The translations under genes and the position numbers were made by a program. From Chitinophaga vietnamensis (lineage in GTDB: Bacteria; Bacteroidota; Bacteroidia; Chitinophagales; Chitinophagaceae), in assembly GCF_902167635.1 (NCBI RefSeq), contig NZ_CABHMS010000006.1:372001-436000 (forward strand): a stretch of 64,000 bases of DNA, written 5' to 3'. The notes below the pieces were generated by a model. It was not told the origin of the DNA, ran no database searches, and was given only the letters and a program-made list of their open reading frames with translations. Shown here one piece after another: positions 1-7,584 of the stretch. How positions within the stretch are numbered: position 1 is the stretch's first letter; the number at the start of each line of letters is the position of its first letter.

Positions 1-297
1 ACAATTCCGGTTTTGAATCAGCTTTATCAAAAATATAAGGCTGGGGACAAGATAGAAGTACTTAGCATAAATACCGACAAAAAGCATACAGAGTTACTAC
101 CAGGATTTATTGATAGTAAGCACATAAAGTACCCCGTGTTGCTTGGCGGTGACACTATCGCGCACGAATATCATGTTAGATCATATCCAACTCTATTTAT
201 TATTAACAAGGGCATTATTGCCCATGTTGAAGAGGGATATTATGATGGGCTTTTAGAGAAGATAAGCCGTATAGTTGATTCTCTACTAACAAAATGA
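1..297 (+). CDS. TlpA/thioredoxin-like protein, 5' truncated by window edge
   Basis: The reading frame is open from base 1, so the gene begins upstream of the window; the TTG at 13 is only an internal codon. The visible 98 residues match the second half of a thioredoxin fold: an N-terminal helix (TIPVLNQLYQKY) like the one that follows WCxxC in TlpA/ResA proteins, a VLSINTD strand, and a cis-proline segment (SYPTLFII). The redox cysteines would lie upstream and cannot be seen. Base composition is clearly more AT-rich than the genes after the tRNA at 501-573, so this gene may belong to a transferred segment. TlpA-like proteins reduce periplasmic disulfides; the substrate is unknown. Confidence 0.75.
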   Translation, partial: TIPVLNQLYQKYKAGDKIEVLSINTDKKHTELLPGFIDSKHIKYPVLLGGDTIAHEYHVRSYPTLFIINKGIIAHVEEGYYDGLLEKISRIVDSLLTK

Positions 298-336
298 GAA
301 CCGATTGTTTATATTTTTGAGATTAATTAGTTACCG

Positions 337-417
337 TTATTCACTAAAAAACTCTTTCATATCGACTCCAAGGGCACTAATTACGCTATCTCTGAATTTT
401 GGGTTAATGCAAGTCTT
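337..417 (-). pseudogene. possible 3' remnant of an XRE-type HTH regulator
   Basis: On the minus strand, 26 codons before a TAA (337-339) read KTCINPKFRDSVISALGVD followed by MKEFFSE. This resembles the last helix of phage-type (XRE) helix-turn-helix regulators, which often end in NP..., ALGV and EFF. A TGA stands directly upstream at 418-420 and I find no recognisable HTH sequence beyond it, so only the tail seems to survive. The assignment rests on a short pattern match and could be chance. Its position in the AT-rich stretch beside the tRNA gene fits decayed mobile DNA. Confidence 0.3.
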
Positions 418-500
418 TCACATGAAAAAGTGTATCAAATCACGTATCAAGTAAATCCGTTTGAAAAACGATTATCCTCATAACTAGTTCACTTCCATTG

Positions 501-573
501 AGCCAACCATGGGACTCGAACCCACGACCTGTTATTTACGAAACAACTGCTCTACCGACTAAGCTAGGTTGGC
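501..573 (-). tRNA. tRNA-Thr (anticodon CGU)
   Basis: A complete cloverleaf reads on the minus strand from 573 to 501. The acceptor stem GCCAACC (573-567) pairs with GGTTGGC (508-502), the D-loop contains TTAGTCGGTAGAG, and the anticodon stem GTTGT/ATAAC encloses TTCGTAA, giving anticodon CGT, which reads ACG threonine codons. The T arm contains GTTCGAGTC. G1-C72 and C2-G71 match threonine identity elements. The discriminator is T and no CCA is encoded, as is usual in Bacteroidota. The 3' end faces the AT-rich stretch at 1-500. Confidence 0.95.
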
Positions 574-614
574 TGATAAAATGTATCCGAAGATAAAAAA
601 ATAAACCGGCAATA

Positions 615-1211
615 TCAATGCATCGCCGGTTCGTGTATGGTCAAAAGTGGGCTTGTTTGTTCTTCCTTCAGCAGAGGGTCGAACAACATGGCAGTACAAA
701 GGCAGTTTTTGAATCCTTTGGCCACCAGCACAGGATAGTTTACGCAACTCTTACAGCCATCCCAGAATTGTGGGTCGTGCGTGATCTCGTTATAAGTGAC
801 CGGCTCAAAACCCAGGCGGCTGTTCAGTTTCATCACGGGCAGGCCGGTAGTGATACTGAATATTTTTGCAGATGGATACAGCAGGCGGCTCAGTTCAAAT
901 ATTTTTTGCTTGATGGCCGCCGCCACTTTTTTACCGCGGAAATTGGGAGAAACGATCAATCCGCTGTTGGATACGAACTCGCCGTTTTCCCAGGACTGGA
1001 TATAGGAAAATCCCGCCCATACTCCCTCGCGGCTGAAGGCAATCACCGCTTTTCCTTCCAGTATCTTTTTCCTGATATCAGCAGGATTTCTTTTGGAGAT
1101 GCCGGTGCCCCGTGCTTTTGCAGAGGCTTCCATCTCTGCTACGATCGGTATTGCAAAATCAACGTCTGTGGCTACTGCCAACCTGACGACGATGTCATCA
1201 TCTGTTTCCAT
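615..1211 (-). CDS. GNAT-family N-acetyltransferase of the argG-associated Bacteroidota type
   Basis: A 198-residue single-domain acetyltransferase. Residues 1-145 carry the GNAT fold, with the acetyl-CoA loop near residue 90 (SPNFRGKKVAAAIKQKIFEL) and the EMEASAKARGTGI segment. The C-terminal tail has a conserved cysteine cluster (WDGCKSCVN, KNCLCTAMLFDP). This exact type is known to me from Bacteroidota arginine-biosynthesis loci next to argG, where its substrate is not firmly established. Here no arg gene is adjacent. Its ATG overlaps the stop of the upstream gene by one base (TAATG at 1213-1209), which implies translational coupling. Confidence 0.8.
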   Translation of the reverse strand: METDDDIVVRLAVATDVDFAIPIVAEMEASAKARGTGISKRNPADIRKKILEGKAVIAFSREGVWAGFSYIQSWENGEFVSNSGLIVSPNFRGKKVAAAIKQKIFELSRLLYPSAKIFSITTGLPVMKLNSRLGFEPVTYNEITHDPQFWDGCKSCVNYPVLVAKGFKNCLCTAMLFDPLLKEEQTSPLLTIHEPAMH

Positions 1212-1585
1212 TATTGCTGGTTTGTACGTTTGTTAAAGTTGAGTTGTTCTTGTATGAAGAGGCTGTATATAGATCCCGGGATCATGGAATATACCCTGAT
1301 ACGGTTCATCCCGTTGGTGATCGGTACGGCGCATAAGGCCGGCAGGAACACCCGCGTGATAGCTCCTTTTACCACCTCGTTGCCGCGCTCATAGAGCTTT
1401 CCGGCCAGCGACAGGCATTTGCCTGCCACATTAAAATTCTCTTCCCGCAGCTGTGTGCCGGTGTATTCACTGAAACAGCTAACGGTGTCGTATATATGAA
1501 ATACGGCAGGGAACTGGTGTAAGGCTTTTTTAAGTGCCGGTATATTGTCTTCAATATAGGCCGGCACTTCGTATTGGTTTATCAT
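1211..1585 (-). CDS. conserved hypothetical protein, coupled to the GNAT gene
   Basis: A 124-residue cytoplasmic protein without signal peptide or membrane segment. It looks mostly helical (residues 10-90) and ends in a hydrophilic, glutamine/asparagine-rich tail. I do not recognise the family with confidence; it resembles small uncharacterised Bacteroidota proteins (DUF7674-like) found near acetyltransferases. Its stop codon overlaps the ATG of the GNAT gene, so the two are very probably made together. The small membrane ORF at 1601-1714 lies 15 bases upstream on the same strand, which suggests a three-gene unit. Confidence 0.6.
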   Translation of the reverse strand: MINQYEVPAYIEDNIPALKKALHQFPAVFHIYDTVSCFSEYTGTQLREENFNVAGKCLSLAGKLYERGNEVVKGAITRVFLPALCAVPITNGMNRIRVYSMIPGSIYSLFIQEQLNFNKRTNQQ

Positions 1586-1600
1586 GGCTTAGCGGATTAA

Positions 1601-1714
1601 TTAGCGCCTGCTGGAAATGACCAGTTCGGCGAGCACAGAGATCAGGATGGCTCCTAGTACGATGTAATAAAAGAACCTTCCTTGTGGTACGGGCGGTTTC
1701 GGATATACTCGCAT
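1601..1714 (-). CDS. 37-residue single-span membrane protein
   Basis: A short ORF reading MRVYPKPPVPQGRFFYY followed by a hydrophobic stretch (IVLGAILISVLAELVI) and SSRR. The N terminus is basic and proline-rich, then comes one membrane helix and a basic end. It lies 15 bases upstream of the 1211-1585 gene on the same strand. No clear Shine-Dalgarno sequence is seen, which is normal in this phylum. The amino-acid pattern is that of a real small membrane protein, but no homolog can be named from sequence alone. Confidence 0.45.
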   Translation of the reverse strand: MRVYPKPPVPQGRFFYYIVLGAILISVLAELVISSRR

Positions 1715-1851
1715 AGTGATAATGTTTTATTACTGTTCAGATGCCAAATGTTATTCCAGCTATACAAAAAGAAATGCTAAAAACGATTATTTCGGCCATG
1801 AATAACGGTTTGCGGGGAGATTCAGGGGATTTTAAGAAGAGATGCCAACAC

Positions 1852-1877
1852 AAAAAAGCCTTTCATTTCTGAAAGGC
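1852..1877 (-). terminator. rho-independent terminator of the PepSY gene
   Basis: Perfect 8-bp stem GCCTTTCA/TGAAAGGC (1858-1865 with 1870-1877), loop TTTC. Read on the minus strand it is followed directly by six T residues (1857-1852). It lies 28 bases downstream of the stop at 1906. Confidence 0.85.
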
Positions 1878-1905
1878 CTATGCAAAAAATGTAAATGACT
1901 TGTTA

Positions 1906-3063
1906 TCACGCAGCTACAACGGTGGGAGTTTGCCGTTTGTTCCGGATGCTTTTTTGCTGCTTGCGTGTTCTGTTGATCCACATGATCGTACCGGTAACCG
2001 GGAAAGTTACGCCCAGCAAAGCCACTGCCAGCGCGAATATTTTGGAGGGCAGCCCGAAGATGGAACCCGTATGCAGGGGTTTGATCGTGCTGCGGATCTG
2101 CTGGCCCAGGTTCTTTTCTCCAAAGGTCTGCGATTGCAGCACCTTGCCAGAGAACTGATCGAGATAGTAAGTGGTAGAAGCTCCTTCATGGCGGGTACCG
2201 GCAGGCAATAAGGTAACTGTGATAGCGGCGGCGCTGTCTTTCGGGGCCGACACTATGTACCAGCTGGCATCAGGCACTTGCTGCCTTACCCCTGCCAATG
2301 CCGCTTCAAAGCCAATACTGCGGCCGGTTTCAGGCTGAACAGATAAGGGCGGTTCCATCGGCTTGGGCGAGGTGCGCAGTGCGGCGTACATCCCTTTGCT
2401 GAACCACTCGAACGACCAGGTCAGGCCTGTGAAGGCGGCAATAAACAGGAAGATAGCCGTATAAAAGCCAAGCACTACGTGCATATCGTGGTTGATGCGC
2501 TTCCAGCCGCCATCTACCTTCATCTTCAGGCGTTGCCTCAGGATGTTGCGGGTCTTGGGCCACCAGAGGACAATGCCGGTGATAAGAATAAAGAGGAAGA
2601 TGAAAGTGCTGATCCCGGTAATGGTTTTGCCCACTGCGCCGGCCAGCAGCCAGCGATGCATCGCGAATATCTTGTAGTAGAAAGTTTCCTGGTAACTGTA
2701 AAGTTCGATCACCTTACCGGTATAGGGATTTACAAAGGCCTGACGGCCCTTTTCCTTCTTGTTTTCTTTTTTACGCTCGCCTTTCCTGCCTTCTTCTAAC
2801 GACACTACCATGCTGCGGGCAGGATCGCTGTATACCTGTATGCGGCCGATGCCTGCGCCTGGCGCCTGTTGCTTCACCATCCTGGCGATCTCGTCCAGCG
2901 GCAAACGCTGCGCGCCAGGCCTTACATAGTAACGGTCATGGTTACACGCCTCCGTGATCTCCTTCTCAAATACCAGCAGGGCGCCGGTAAGACAGGTATT
3001 GATGATGACCAAACCCGCTACAAGGCCCAGGTACAGATGTATACGGCGAAAAAAAACTTTCAT
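1906..3063 (-). CDS. PepSY-associated TM-helix protein (iron-uptake type)
   Basis: A 385-residue inner-membrane protein. A first membrane helix (LYLGLVAGLVIINTCLTGAL, residues 10-29) is followed by a periplasmic PepSY-like region with a Lys/Glu-rich insert near residues 95-105. Helices follow at about 138-165 (GISTFIFLFILITGIVLWW), 193-215 and 338-362. Histidines in MHRWLL and NHDMHVVLG resemble the conserved positions of this family. Members commonly neighbour TonB siderophore receptors and are thought to reduce or handle iron, but no receptor lies beside this copy. It has its own terminator at 1852-1877, so it appears monocistronic. Confidence 0.85.
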   Translation of the reverse strand: MKVFFRRIHLYLGLVAGLVIINTCLTGALLVFEKEITEACNHDRYYVRPGAQRLPLDEIARMVKQQAPGAGIGRIQVYSDPARSMVVSLEEGRKGERKKENKKEKGRQAFVNPYTGKVIELYSYQETFYYKIFAMHRWLLAGAVGKTITGISTFIFLFILITGIVLWWPKTRNILRQRLKMKVDGGWKRINHDMHVVLGFYTAIFLFIAAFTGLTWSFEWFSKGMYAALRTSPKPMEPPLSVQPETGRSIGFEAALAGVRQQVPDASWYIVSAPKDSAAAITVTLLPAGTRHEGASTTYYLDQFSGKVLQSQTFGEKNLGQQIRSTIKPLHTGSIFGLPSKIFALAVALLGVTFPVTGTIMWINRTRKQQKSIRNKRQTPTVVAA

Positions 3064-3153
3064 ATAGGTAGTTCGTAAACAGCAAAGAAACGAGCTGTTC
3101 GTAAAAGAATCTCCTCAAAAAGGGAAAATCATTTACGGATTTGGGAATTTCCG

Positions 3154-3205
3154 GATTTACGGATTTATTGATCAATCTCCCCGCAAATCTATAAATCCGT
3201 AAATC
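3154..3205. repeat. inverted repeat with TTTACGG motif
   Basis: GATTTACGGATTTAT (3154-3168) is repeated as a perfect reverse complement at 3191-3205, with a 22-base loop. A further partial copy, ATTTACGGATTTG, lies just upstream at 3131-3143. It sits just beyond the 3' end of the YbaB gene and before the PepSY start, so it may end transcription of the former. Related TTTACGG words occur elsewhere in the window. Confidence 0.6.
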
Positions 3206-3223
3206 AAAAAATCCCCCAATATT

Positions 3224-3526
3224 TTACAGGAGGCCGCCGAGCATGCCGCCAGCGGCGCTCTTCATTTCGGCTTCCCAGGAGTTCTCGGCAGCTTTCAGGG
3301 CGCGGTTCAGCGCGGTGATCAGCAAGTCTTCCAGCTCTTCTTTCTTATCTGCCACCAGCAGTTCCGGAGCAATATCGATGCTTTTCACCTGGCGATTGCC
3401 ATCTACAGACACTTTTACGGCGCCGTTGCCGGCGTCGCCATCGAGGGTCACATTTGCAAGACGTTCCTTGCCTTCTTTCATTTTTTGCTGGATCTGTGTC
3501 AGCTTACCAAATAAATCACCAAACAT
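3224..3526 (-). CDS. YbaB/EbfC family nucleoid-associated protein
   Basis: A 100-residue protein of the expected length for the family. It has a short N-terminal helix (MFGDLFGKLTQIQQKMKEG), a central beta sheet (VKVSVDGNRQVKSIDIAPEL) and a C-terminal helix rich in alanine and glutamate, ending in a glycine-rich MLGGLL tail. Homologs form tweezer-like dimers that bind DNA and are often linked with dnaX/recR, although those genes are not here. The gene stands alone, with an inverted repeat downstream at 3154-3205. Confidence 0.9.
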   Translation of the reverse strand: MFGDLFGKLTQIQQKMKEGKERLANVTLDGDAGNGAVKVSVDGNRQVKSIDIAPELLVADKKEELEDLLITALNRALKAAENSWEAEMKSAAGGMLGGLL

Positions 3527-3656
3527 GTTCGTGCGTTTTTTAAGGCTGCAAAGATAAGCGATCCGGGCAGTGTCTATTCATATAGCTTCTTTTCATTATA
3601 CAGATACAACAATGCAATATTCCGTATCTTCCGGGCAGCTTATATTATCAGCAATA

Positions 3657-4892
3657 ATGGAAACAAAAGTTTGTATCATCGGAGCCGGCCCTGGTGGCGC
3701 ATGTGCAGCCCTTCAGCTGGCTCAGCTTGGCATTTCATGTATCGTAGTGGACAAAGCTATTTTCCCGAGAGATAAAGTGTGTGGAGATGGCCTCAGTGGA
3801 AAAGTGCTCACCATCCTGGAACGTATCGACAAAGGCATCGGCGAACGCCTGCAAAAGGCGGCCTTTAAAGCCGACAGCTGGGGCGTTACCTTCGTTGCGC
3901 CGAACCGCATCGGCATGGACATCCCCTACAAACCCGACTATCAAAAACAAATGAACGACCCAAGAGGTTTTGTTTGTAAACGCATAGACTTCGACAATTT
4001 TCTCGTGGATGAACTCAAACGCCGCCCGGAAATTCGTTTATTCGAAGGCGTTAGTATTGATAAATATGAGCTGCAGGCAGACGCTTATCATCTTTCCAAC
4101 AACGATGGCTCCTTCCAGGTGAAAGCACAAGTAGTGATCGTCGCAAACGGCGCCCACTCCTCGTTTACCAAAGATGTGGCAGGCATCAAAATGGAACCAG
4201 AGCACTATGTGGCAGGCATCCGCGCCTATTATAAAGGCATCAAAAATCTGCATACCGACAACTTCATCGAGCTGCACTTCCTTAAAAATATGCTGCCCGG
4301 ATACCTCTGGATATTCCCGCTGCCCAATGGCGAAGCCAATGTGGGCGTGGGTATGCTGAGCAATACCGCCCGCAATAAAAAGGTGAACCTGAAAAAGCTC
4401 ATGCTCGATACCATCGCTACCGATCCTGTGATGAAAGAGCGTTTCGACGGCGCTACGCTCGTGGGCTCCATCGATGGCTATGGCCTGCCTCTCGGCAGCA
4501 AAAAACGCAAGCTCCACGGCGAACGTTATATGCTCGTAGGCGATGCCGGCTACCTCATCGATCCATTTACCGGCGAAGGTATCGGCAATGCGCTCTACTC
4601 CGGCCGTATCGCGGCACAACAGGCCGCCAGGGCTATTGAAGCCAACGACTTCTCCGATCAGTTCTTCAACGCCTACGATGAAGGTGTATACCGCATCCTC
4701 GGACCTGAGTTACAAGTGAGCACCAAATTGCAGAAGCTCATCAAATACCCCTGGCTGTTCAATATGCTCATGAAAATGGGCTCGCGCAACAAACAGCTGA
4801 AAGAGCTGATGTCGTGCATGTTCCATGAGGTAGACCTCCGCAAGAAACTCGGCAAACCCATGTTCTACGTAAAATTGTTGTTTAACAAATAA
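3657..4892 (+). CDS. FAD-dependent oxidoreductase, geranylgeranyl reductase family
   Basis: A flavoprotein of 411 residues if it starts at ATG 3657 (METKVCIIGAGPGGA); the 29 in-frame codons upstream look non-coding. The Rossmann FAD motif GAGPGGACAALQLAQLG is at residues 9-25. The DKVCGDGLSG loop follows near residue 42, and the second FAD-contact motif GDAGYLIDPFTGEGIGNAL is near residue 295. This pattern is typical of geranylgeranyl-reductase-like enzymes that reduce isoprenoid or lipid double bonds, or of related monooxygenases. The substrate is not predictable. The DUF2891 gene follows after 14 bases and is probably cotranscribed. Confidence 0.85.
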   Translation: METKVCIIGAGPGGACAALQLAQLGISCIVVDKAIFPRDKVCGDGLSGKVLTILERIDKGIGERLQKAAFKADSWGVTFVAPNRIGMDIPYKPDYQKQMNDPRGFVCKRIDFDNFLVDELKRRPEIRLFEGVSIDKYELQADAYHLSNNDGSFQVKAQVVIVANGAHSSFTKDVAGIKMEPEHYVAGIRAYYKGIKNLHTDNFIELHFLKNMLPGYLWIFPLPNGEANVGVGMLSNTARNKKVNLKKLMLDTIATDPVMKERFDGATLVGSIDGYGLPLGSKKRKLHGERYMLVGDAGYLIDPFTGEGIGNALYSGRIAAQQAARAIEANDFSDQFFNAYDEGVYRILGPELQVSTKLQKLIKYPWLFNMLMKMGSRNKQLKELMSCMFHEVDLRKKLGKPMFYVKLLFNK

Positions 4893-4906
4893 ACATTTAT
4901 CCCGCT

Positions 4907-6016
4907 GTGAAATACCTGACCAGAATATCATTTATCACACTTTTTGCTTTTACGATGAATGCCAACGGCCAGCAACCTTTGTACACCCATACGCAGCAAG
5001 GGCAGCTACAACTCACTACCGCCGGCGCCGATCATCTGTCGGGCTTGCCGCTGAAGTGCCTGGAGCTGGAATTTCCTTATAAAACAGGCATCGTATTTTC
5101 TGATAGCTCGCTGGTAACCGCACCCAAAAATTACCATCCGGCATTTTACGGTTGCTTCGACTGGCACAGCAGCGTGCACGGCCACTGGATGCTGGTAAGG
5201 CTGCTCAAATCCTTTCCTGACCTGCAACAGCGGGAGCTCATCAAAAAGAAACTGGCCACTCATCTTACAGCTGAAAATATCAAAGGAGAACTGCAACTCT
5301 TTTCCGATAAGGAAAACAAAAGTTTCGAGCGCATCTACGGATGGAGCTGGCTGCTGCAATTACAACGCGAACTGCTCACCTGGAACGACCCGCTGGGCAA
5401 GGAATTGAGCCAGCATGTACAACCGCTCGCATCTAAATTCTCCGCATCTTACATCGATTTTCTCGGCAAGATCATGTACCCCATCCGCGTGGGCGAACAT
5501 ACCAACCTCGCCTTCGGCCTTTGCCTCGCCTGGGATTACGCAGAAACGGCCCATGACACAGCATTACAAACTGCCATCCGCAATGCCGCCATGCGCTTTT
5601 ATGCCAATGATAAAAACGCGCCTGTGAGCTGGGAACCGGGCGGTTATGACTTCCTCTCCCCTTCGCTCACCGAGGCCGACCTTATGTGGCGCGTGATGCC
5701 AGCGGCCAACTACCGTACATGGCTACACGATTTTCTGCCGGGACTCTTCGAAAAAAAGATCAGCATCCTGCAACTCGCAGAAGTGAAAGACCGTACCGAC
5801 GGCAAGCTCGTTCACCTCGATGGCCTCAACCTGAGCCGCGCCTGGTGCCTGTATAACATTGCCAGGCATGCCGGCCAAAATGAGGCTGCTATCCGCGCAC
5901 TGGCCAACCACCACCTGGAAGCGGCCATCCCGCATGTAGCCAGTGGCGACTATGCCGGCGAACACTGGCTCGCCTCCTTCGCGGTATATGCGCTCACCGC
6001 CGAAAAACAGCCATAG
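4907..6016 (+). CDS. DUF2891 family secreted protein
   Basis: A 369-residue protein starting at GTG 4907, 14 bases after the preceding stop. A signal peptide covers about residues 1-21 (ends ANGQQ). The mature part is helix-rich, like an alpha/alpha barrel. The motifs FYGCFDWHSSVHGHW (near residue 82), EHTNLAFGLCLAWDYA and EPGGYDFLSPSLTEADLMWRV match the DUF2891 family, whose function is unknown. The conserved aromatic and acidic residues suggest a carbohydrate-related role, but that is inference. It converges on the Dabb gene with a gap of two bases. Confidence 0.85.
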   Translation: MKYLTRISFITLFAFTMNANGQQPLYTHTQQGQLQLTTAGADHLSGLPLKCLELEFPYKTGIVFSDSSLVTAPKNYHPAFYGCFDWHSSVHGHWMLVRLLKSFPDLQQRELIKKKLATHLTAENIKGELQLFSDKENKSFERIYGWSWLLQLQRELLTWNDPLGKELSQHVQPLASKFSASYIDFLGKIMYPIRVGEHTNLAFGLCLAWDYAETAHDTALQTAIRNAAMRFYANDKNAPVSWEPGGYDFLSPSLTEADLMWRVMPAANYRTWLHDFLPGLFEKKISILQLAEVKDRTDGKLVHLDGLNLSRAWCLYNIARHAGQNEAAIRALANHHLEAAIPHVASGDYAGEHWLASFAVYALTAEKQP

Positions 6017-6018
6017 TA

Positions 6019-6345
6019 TCAGATCGTCTCGGAATCGAAGATGATCACCTTCTCCCAGTATTGTTCACATGCTTCAATAAACCGGAGATGGGTAGGATGT
6101 TCCTGGTAGATGTCATGATCCGCCATGTTGTGGAATACGCACAGCAAACAGTAATGGTAGCTGCGGTCAATAACCGGGCGGTTTGTGGGAGCGGGTTTTC
6201 CTACATTAAATACCACTACTTCTTTTATCGTACCGAGGCTGGACACCCCAGCCTCAAATTTTTTTATCTCTTCTTCATTCAGTCCTGGCTTCAGGTAGAA
6301 GTTCACTACATGTACAAATTTCTTGTCGTCAGCTAACATGGTCAT
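6019..6345 (-). CDS. Dabb-family (stress-responsive alpha/beta barrel) protein
   Basis: A 108-residue protein with the Dabb pattern: FVHVVNFYLKPG near residues 10-21, a central helix, a VVVFNVGKPA strand, and the HPTHLRFIEACEQYW helix close to the end. Dabb proteins form dimeric ferredoxin-like barrels; some are enzymes of polyketide metabolism, and most have no assigned reaction. Two ATG codons (6345 and 6339) are possible starts. It follows the ABC permease gene by 30 bases with an inverted repeat between them, so it may be the last gene of that unit. Confidence 0.8.
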   Translation of the reverse strand: MTMLADDKKFVHVVNFYLKPGLNEEEIKKFEAGVSSLGTIKEVVVFNVGKPAPTNRPVIDRSYHYCLLCVFHNMADHDIYQEHPTHLRFIEACEQYWEKVIIFDSETI

Positions 6346-6375
6346 CTGTTTTTAGACCATTAAATTAACAGATGA
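6342..6375. promoter_or_regulatory. inverted repeat spanning the Dabb start codon
   Basis: TCATCTGTT (6342-6350) and AACAGATGA (6367-6375) form a 9-bp stem with a 16-base loop. One arm contains the Dabb start codon and the other abuts the stop of the permease gene. It could weaken translation of the Dabb gene or act as a weak terminator. Confidence 0.35.
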
Positions 6376-7572
6376 TCATTGTTCCTGCAACACATATTTA
6401 CGCACGGTGTAAAGATTTACCAGGTACACCAGGGCCAGTACAGCCAGCGCGCCAGCAAATACCAGCCAGGCTGGCCAGGGGCTCACCACCATATCATGTT
6501 TCGCCAGCGCAGTAGCGGCCATATACTGCAAAGCCGCCACCAGGGCCAATGATATCACCCCGATGATAAAGTACAGCGGCACGAACTGTTTCAGTAAATA
6601 GCGTTGCAATTGCTTCGGAGCTGTGCCCAGCGTCACCAGCAGTTGTATTTCTTTTTTACAGGAGGCTATGATCAGTTGTATGAACATGCTGAAAACCAGC
6701 AGGGCAAAGAAAAGCAGGATCAACCCGAAAAAGCCAACTACAGAAACGATCGTTTGTACGATCACCCTTGTTTTGCTGAATTTGAGTTTGTCCTGGTTGG
6801 TGGTATAGCCATGATCGTCCAGGAACTTTACCAGTTGCGGGTTAGAGGGGTCTGGCGTTTTGATGATGAGCCGCGAGGGCAGCGGCGCGGTAGCGGCGCC
6901 ATACTTTTCATTGGCCCATTCCATAAAGTTTTGTGGTACGAGGAAGGAGGAGATACGGTCAGAAAACCCGACCACATGCCCCAGGTATTGTTCAGAGATG
7001 ATATTATTGGAGATGTTCACCTGCAATGGCAGCGCTTTAGCTGTTTCCTGCGATATCTGTGGCAGGTCCTGGCTGAGGGAGAAACCGAAATTATAAAGAT
7101 TCAGGAAGTCGTTGGGTAAGATGATGGGGATGGTGCGGCTGCCGGGAGCCCATTGCCAGTCGGCGCCTTTCACATCGAGGAAGCTGTCGGGCACAGCTTC
7201 AAAGAACATATCAGTGGCGAAGTGCAGATCGCCGGGGGCTTGCACCACTACTTTGAACTGGCTGGAGGTCACTAACCCGAACGCCTGTACGAAAGGTTGC
7301 TTTTTAAACTCGTTGATCTCTGCTGCGGTGAACACGCTTTTGCCGGGGAGGCCCATGCTGCTGTTGGTCACTTTTTTATTGATCACGAGAAAGTCGGCGG
7401 TTTCGTTCTGGTTTTTTTCGCTGTAGAGCAGCTGGCTGAAGTTGGAATGGGCTTGCAACGCTATAAGGATCAGGAGCATGGCGATGCCCAGTCCTATGGA
7501 AGCCATGATGAACCGGCTTTTGCCGACGCCGGTTTGAATGATCTGTTTAAGTAATCCAAAAAATGGGCGCAT
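6376..7572 (-). CDS. FtsX-like ABC transporter permease
   Basis: A 398-residue membrane protein. One helix lies near the N terminus (FIMASIGLGIAMLLILIAL, residues 21-39). A large extracytoplasmic domain of about 230 residues follows, then three helices near 280-310, 330-355 and 365-388. This is the MacB/FtsX topology of type VII ABC systems, which work mechanically on periplasmic or lipoprotein substrates rather than by classical transport. The ATPase gene ends 12 bases upstream, so the two make one exporter. Confidence 0.85.
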   Translation of the reverse strand: MRPFFGLLKQIIQTGVGKSRFIMASIGLGIAMLLILIALQAHSNFSQLLYSEKNQNETADFLVINKKVTNSSMGLPGKSVFTAAEINEFKKQPFVQAFGLVTSSQFKVVVQAPGDLHFATDMFFEAVPDSFLDVKGADWQWAPGSRTIPIILPNDFLNLYNFGFSLSQDLPQISQETAKALPLQVNISNNIISEQYLGHVVGFSDRISSFLVPQNFMEWANEKYGAATAPLPSRLIIKTPDPSNPQLVKFLDDHGYTTNQDKLKFSKTRVIVQTIVSVVGFFGLILLFFALLVFSMFIQLIIASCKKEIQLLVTLGTAPKQLQRYLLKQFVPLYFIIGVISLALVAALQYMAATALAKHDMVVSPWPAWLVFAGALAVLALVYLVNLYTVRKYVLQEQ

Positions 7573-7584
7573 GAATACGTTACA

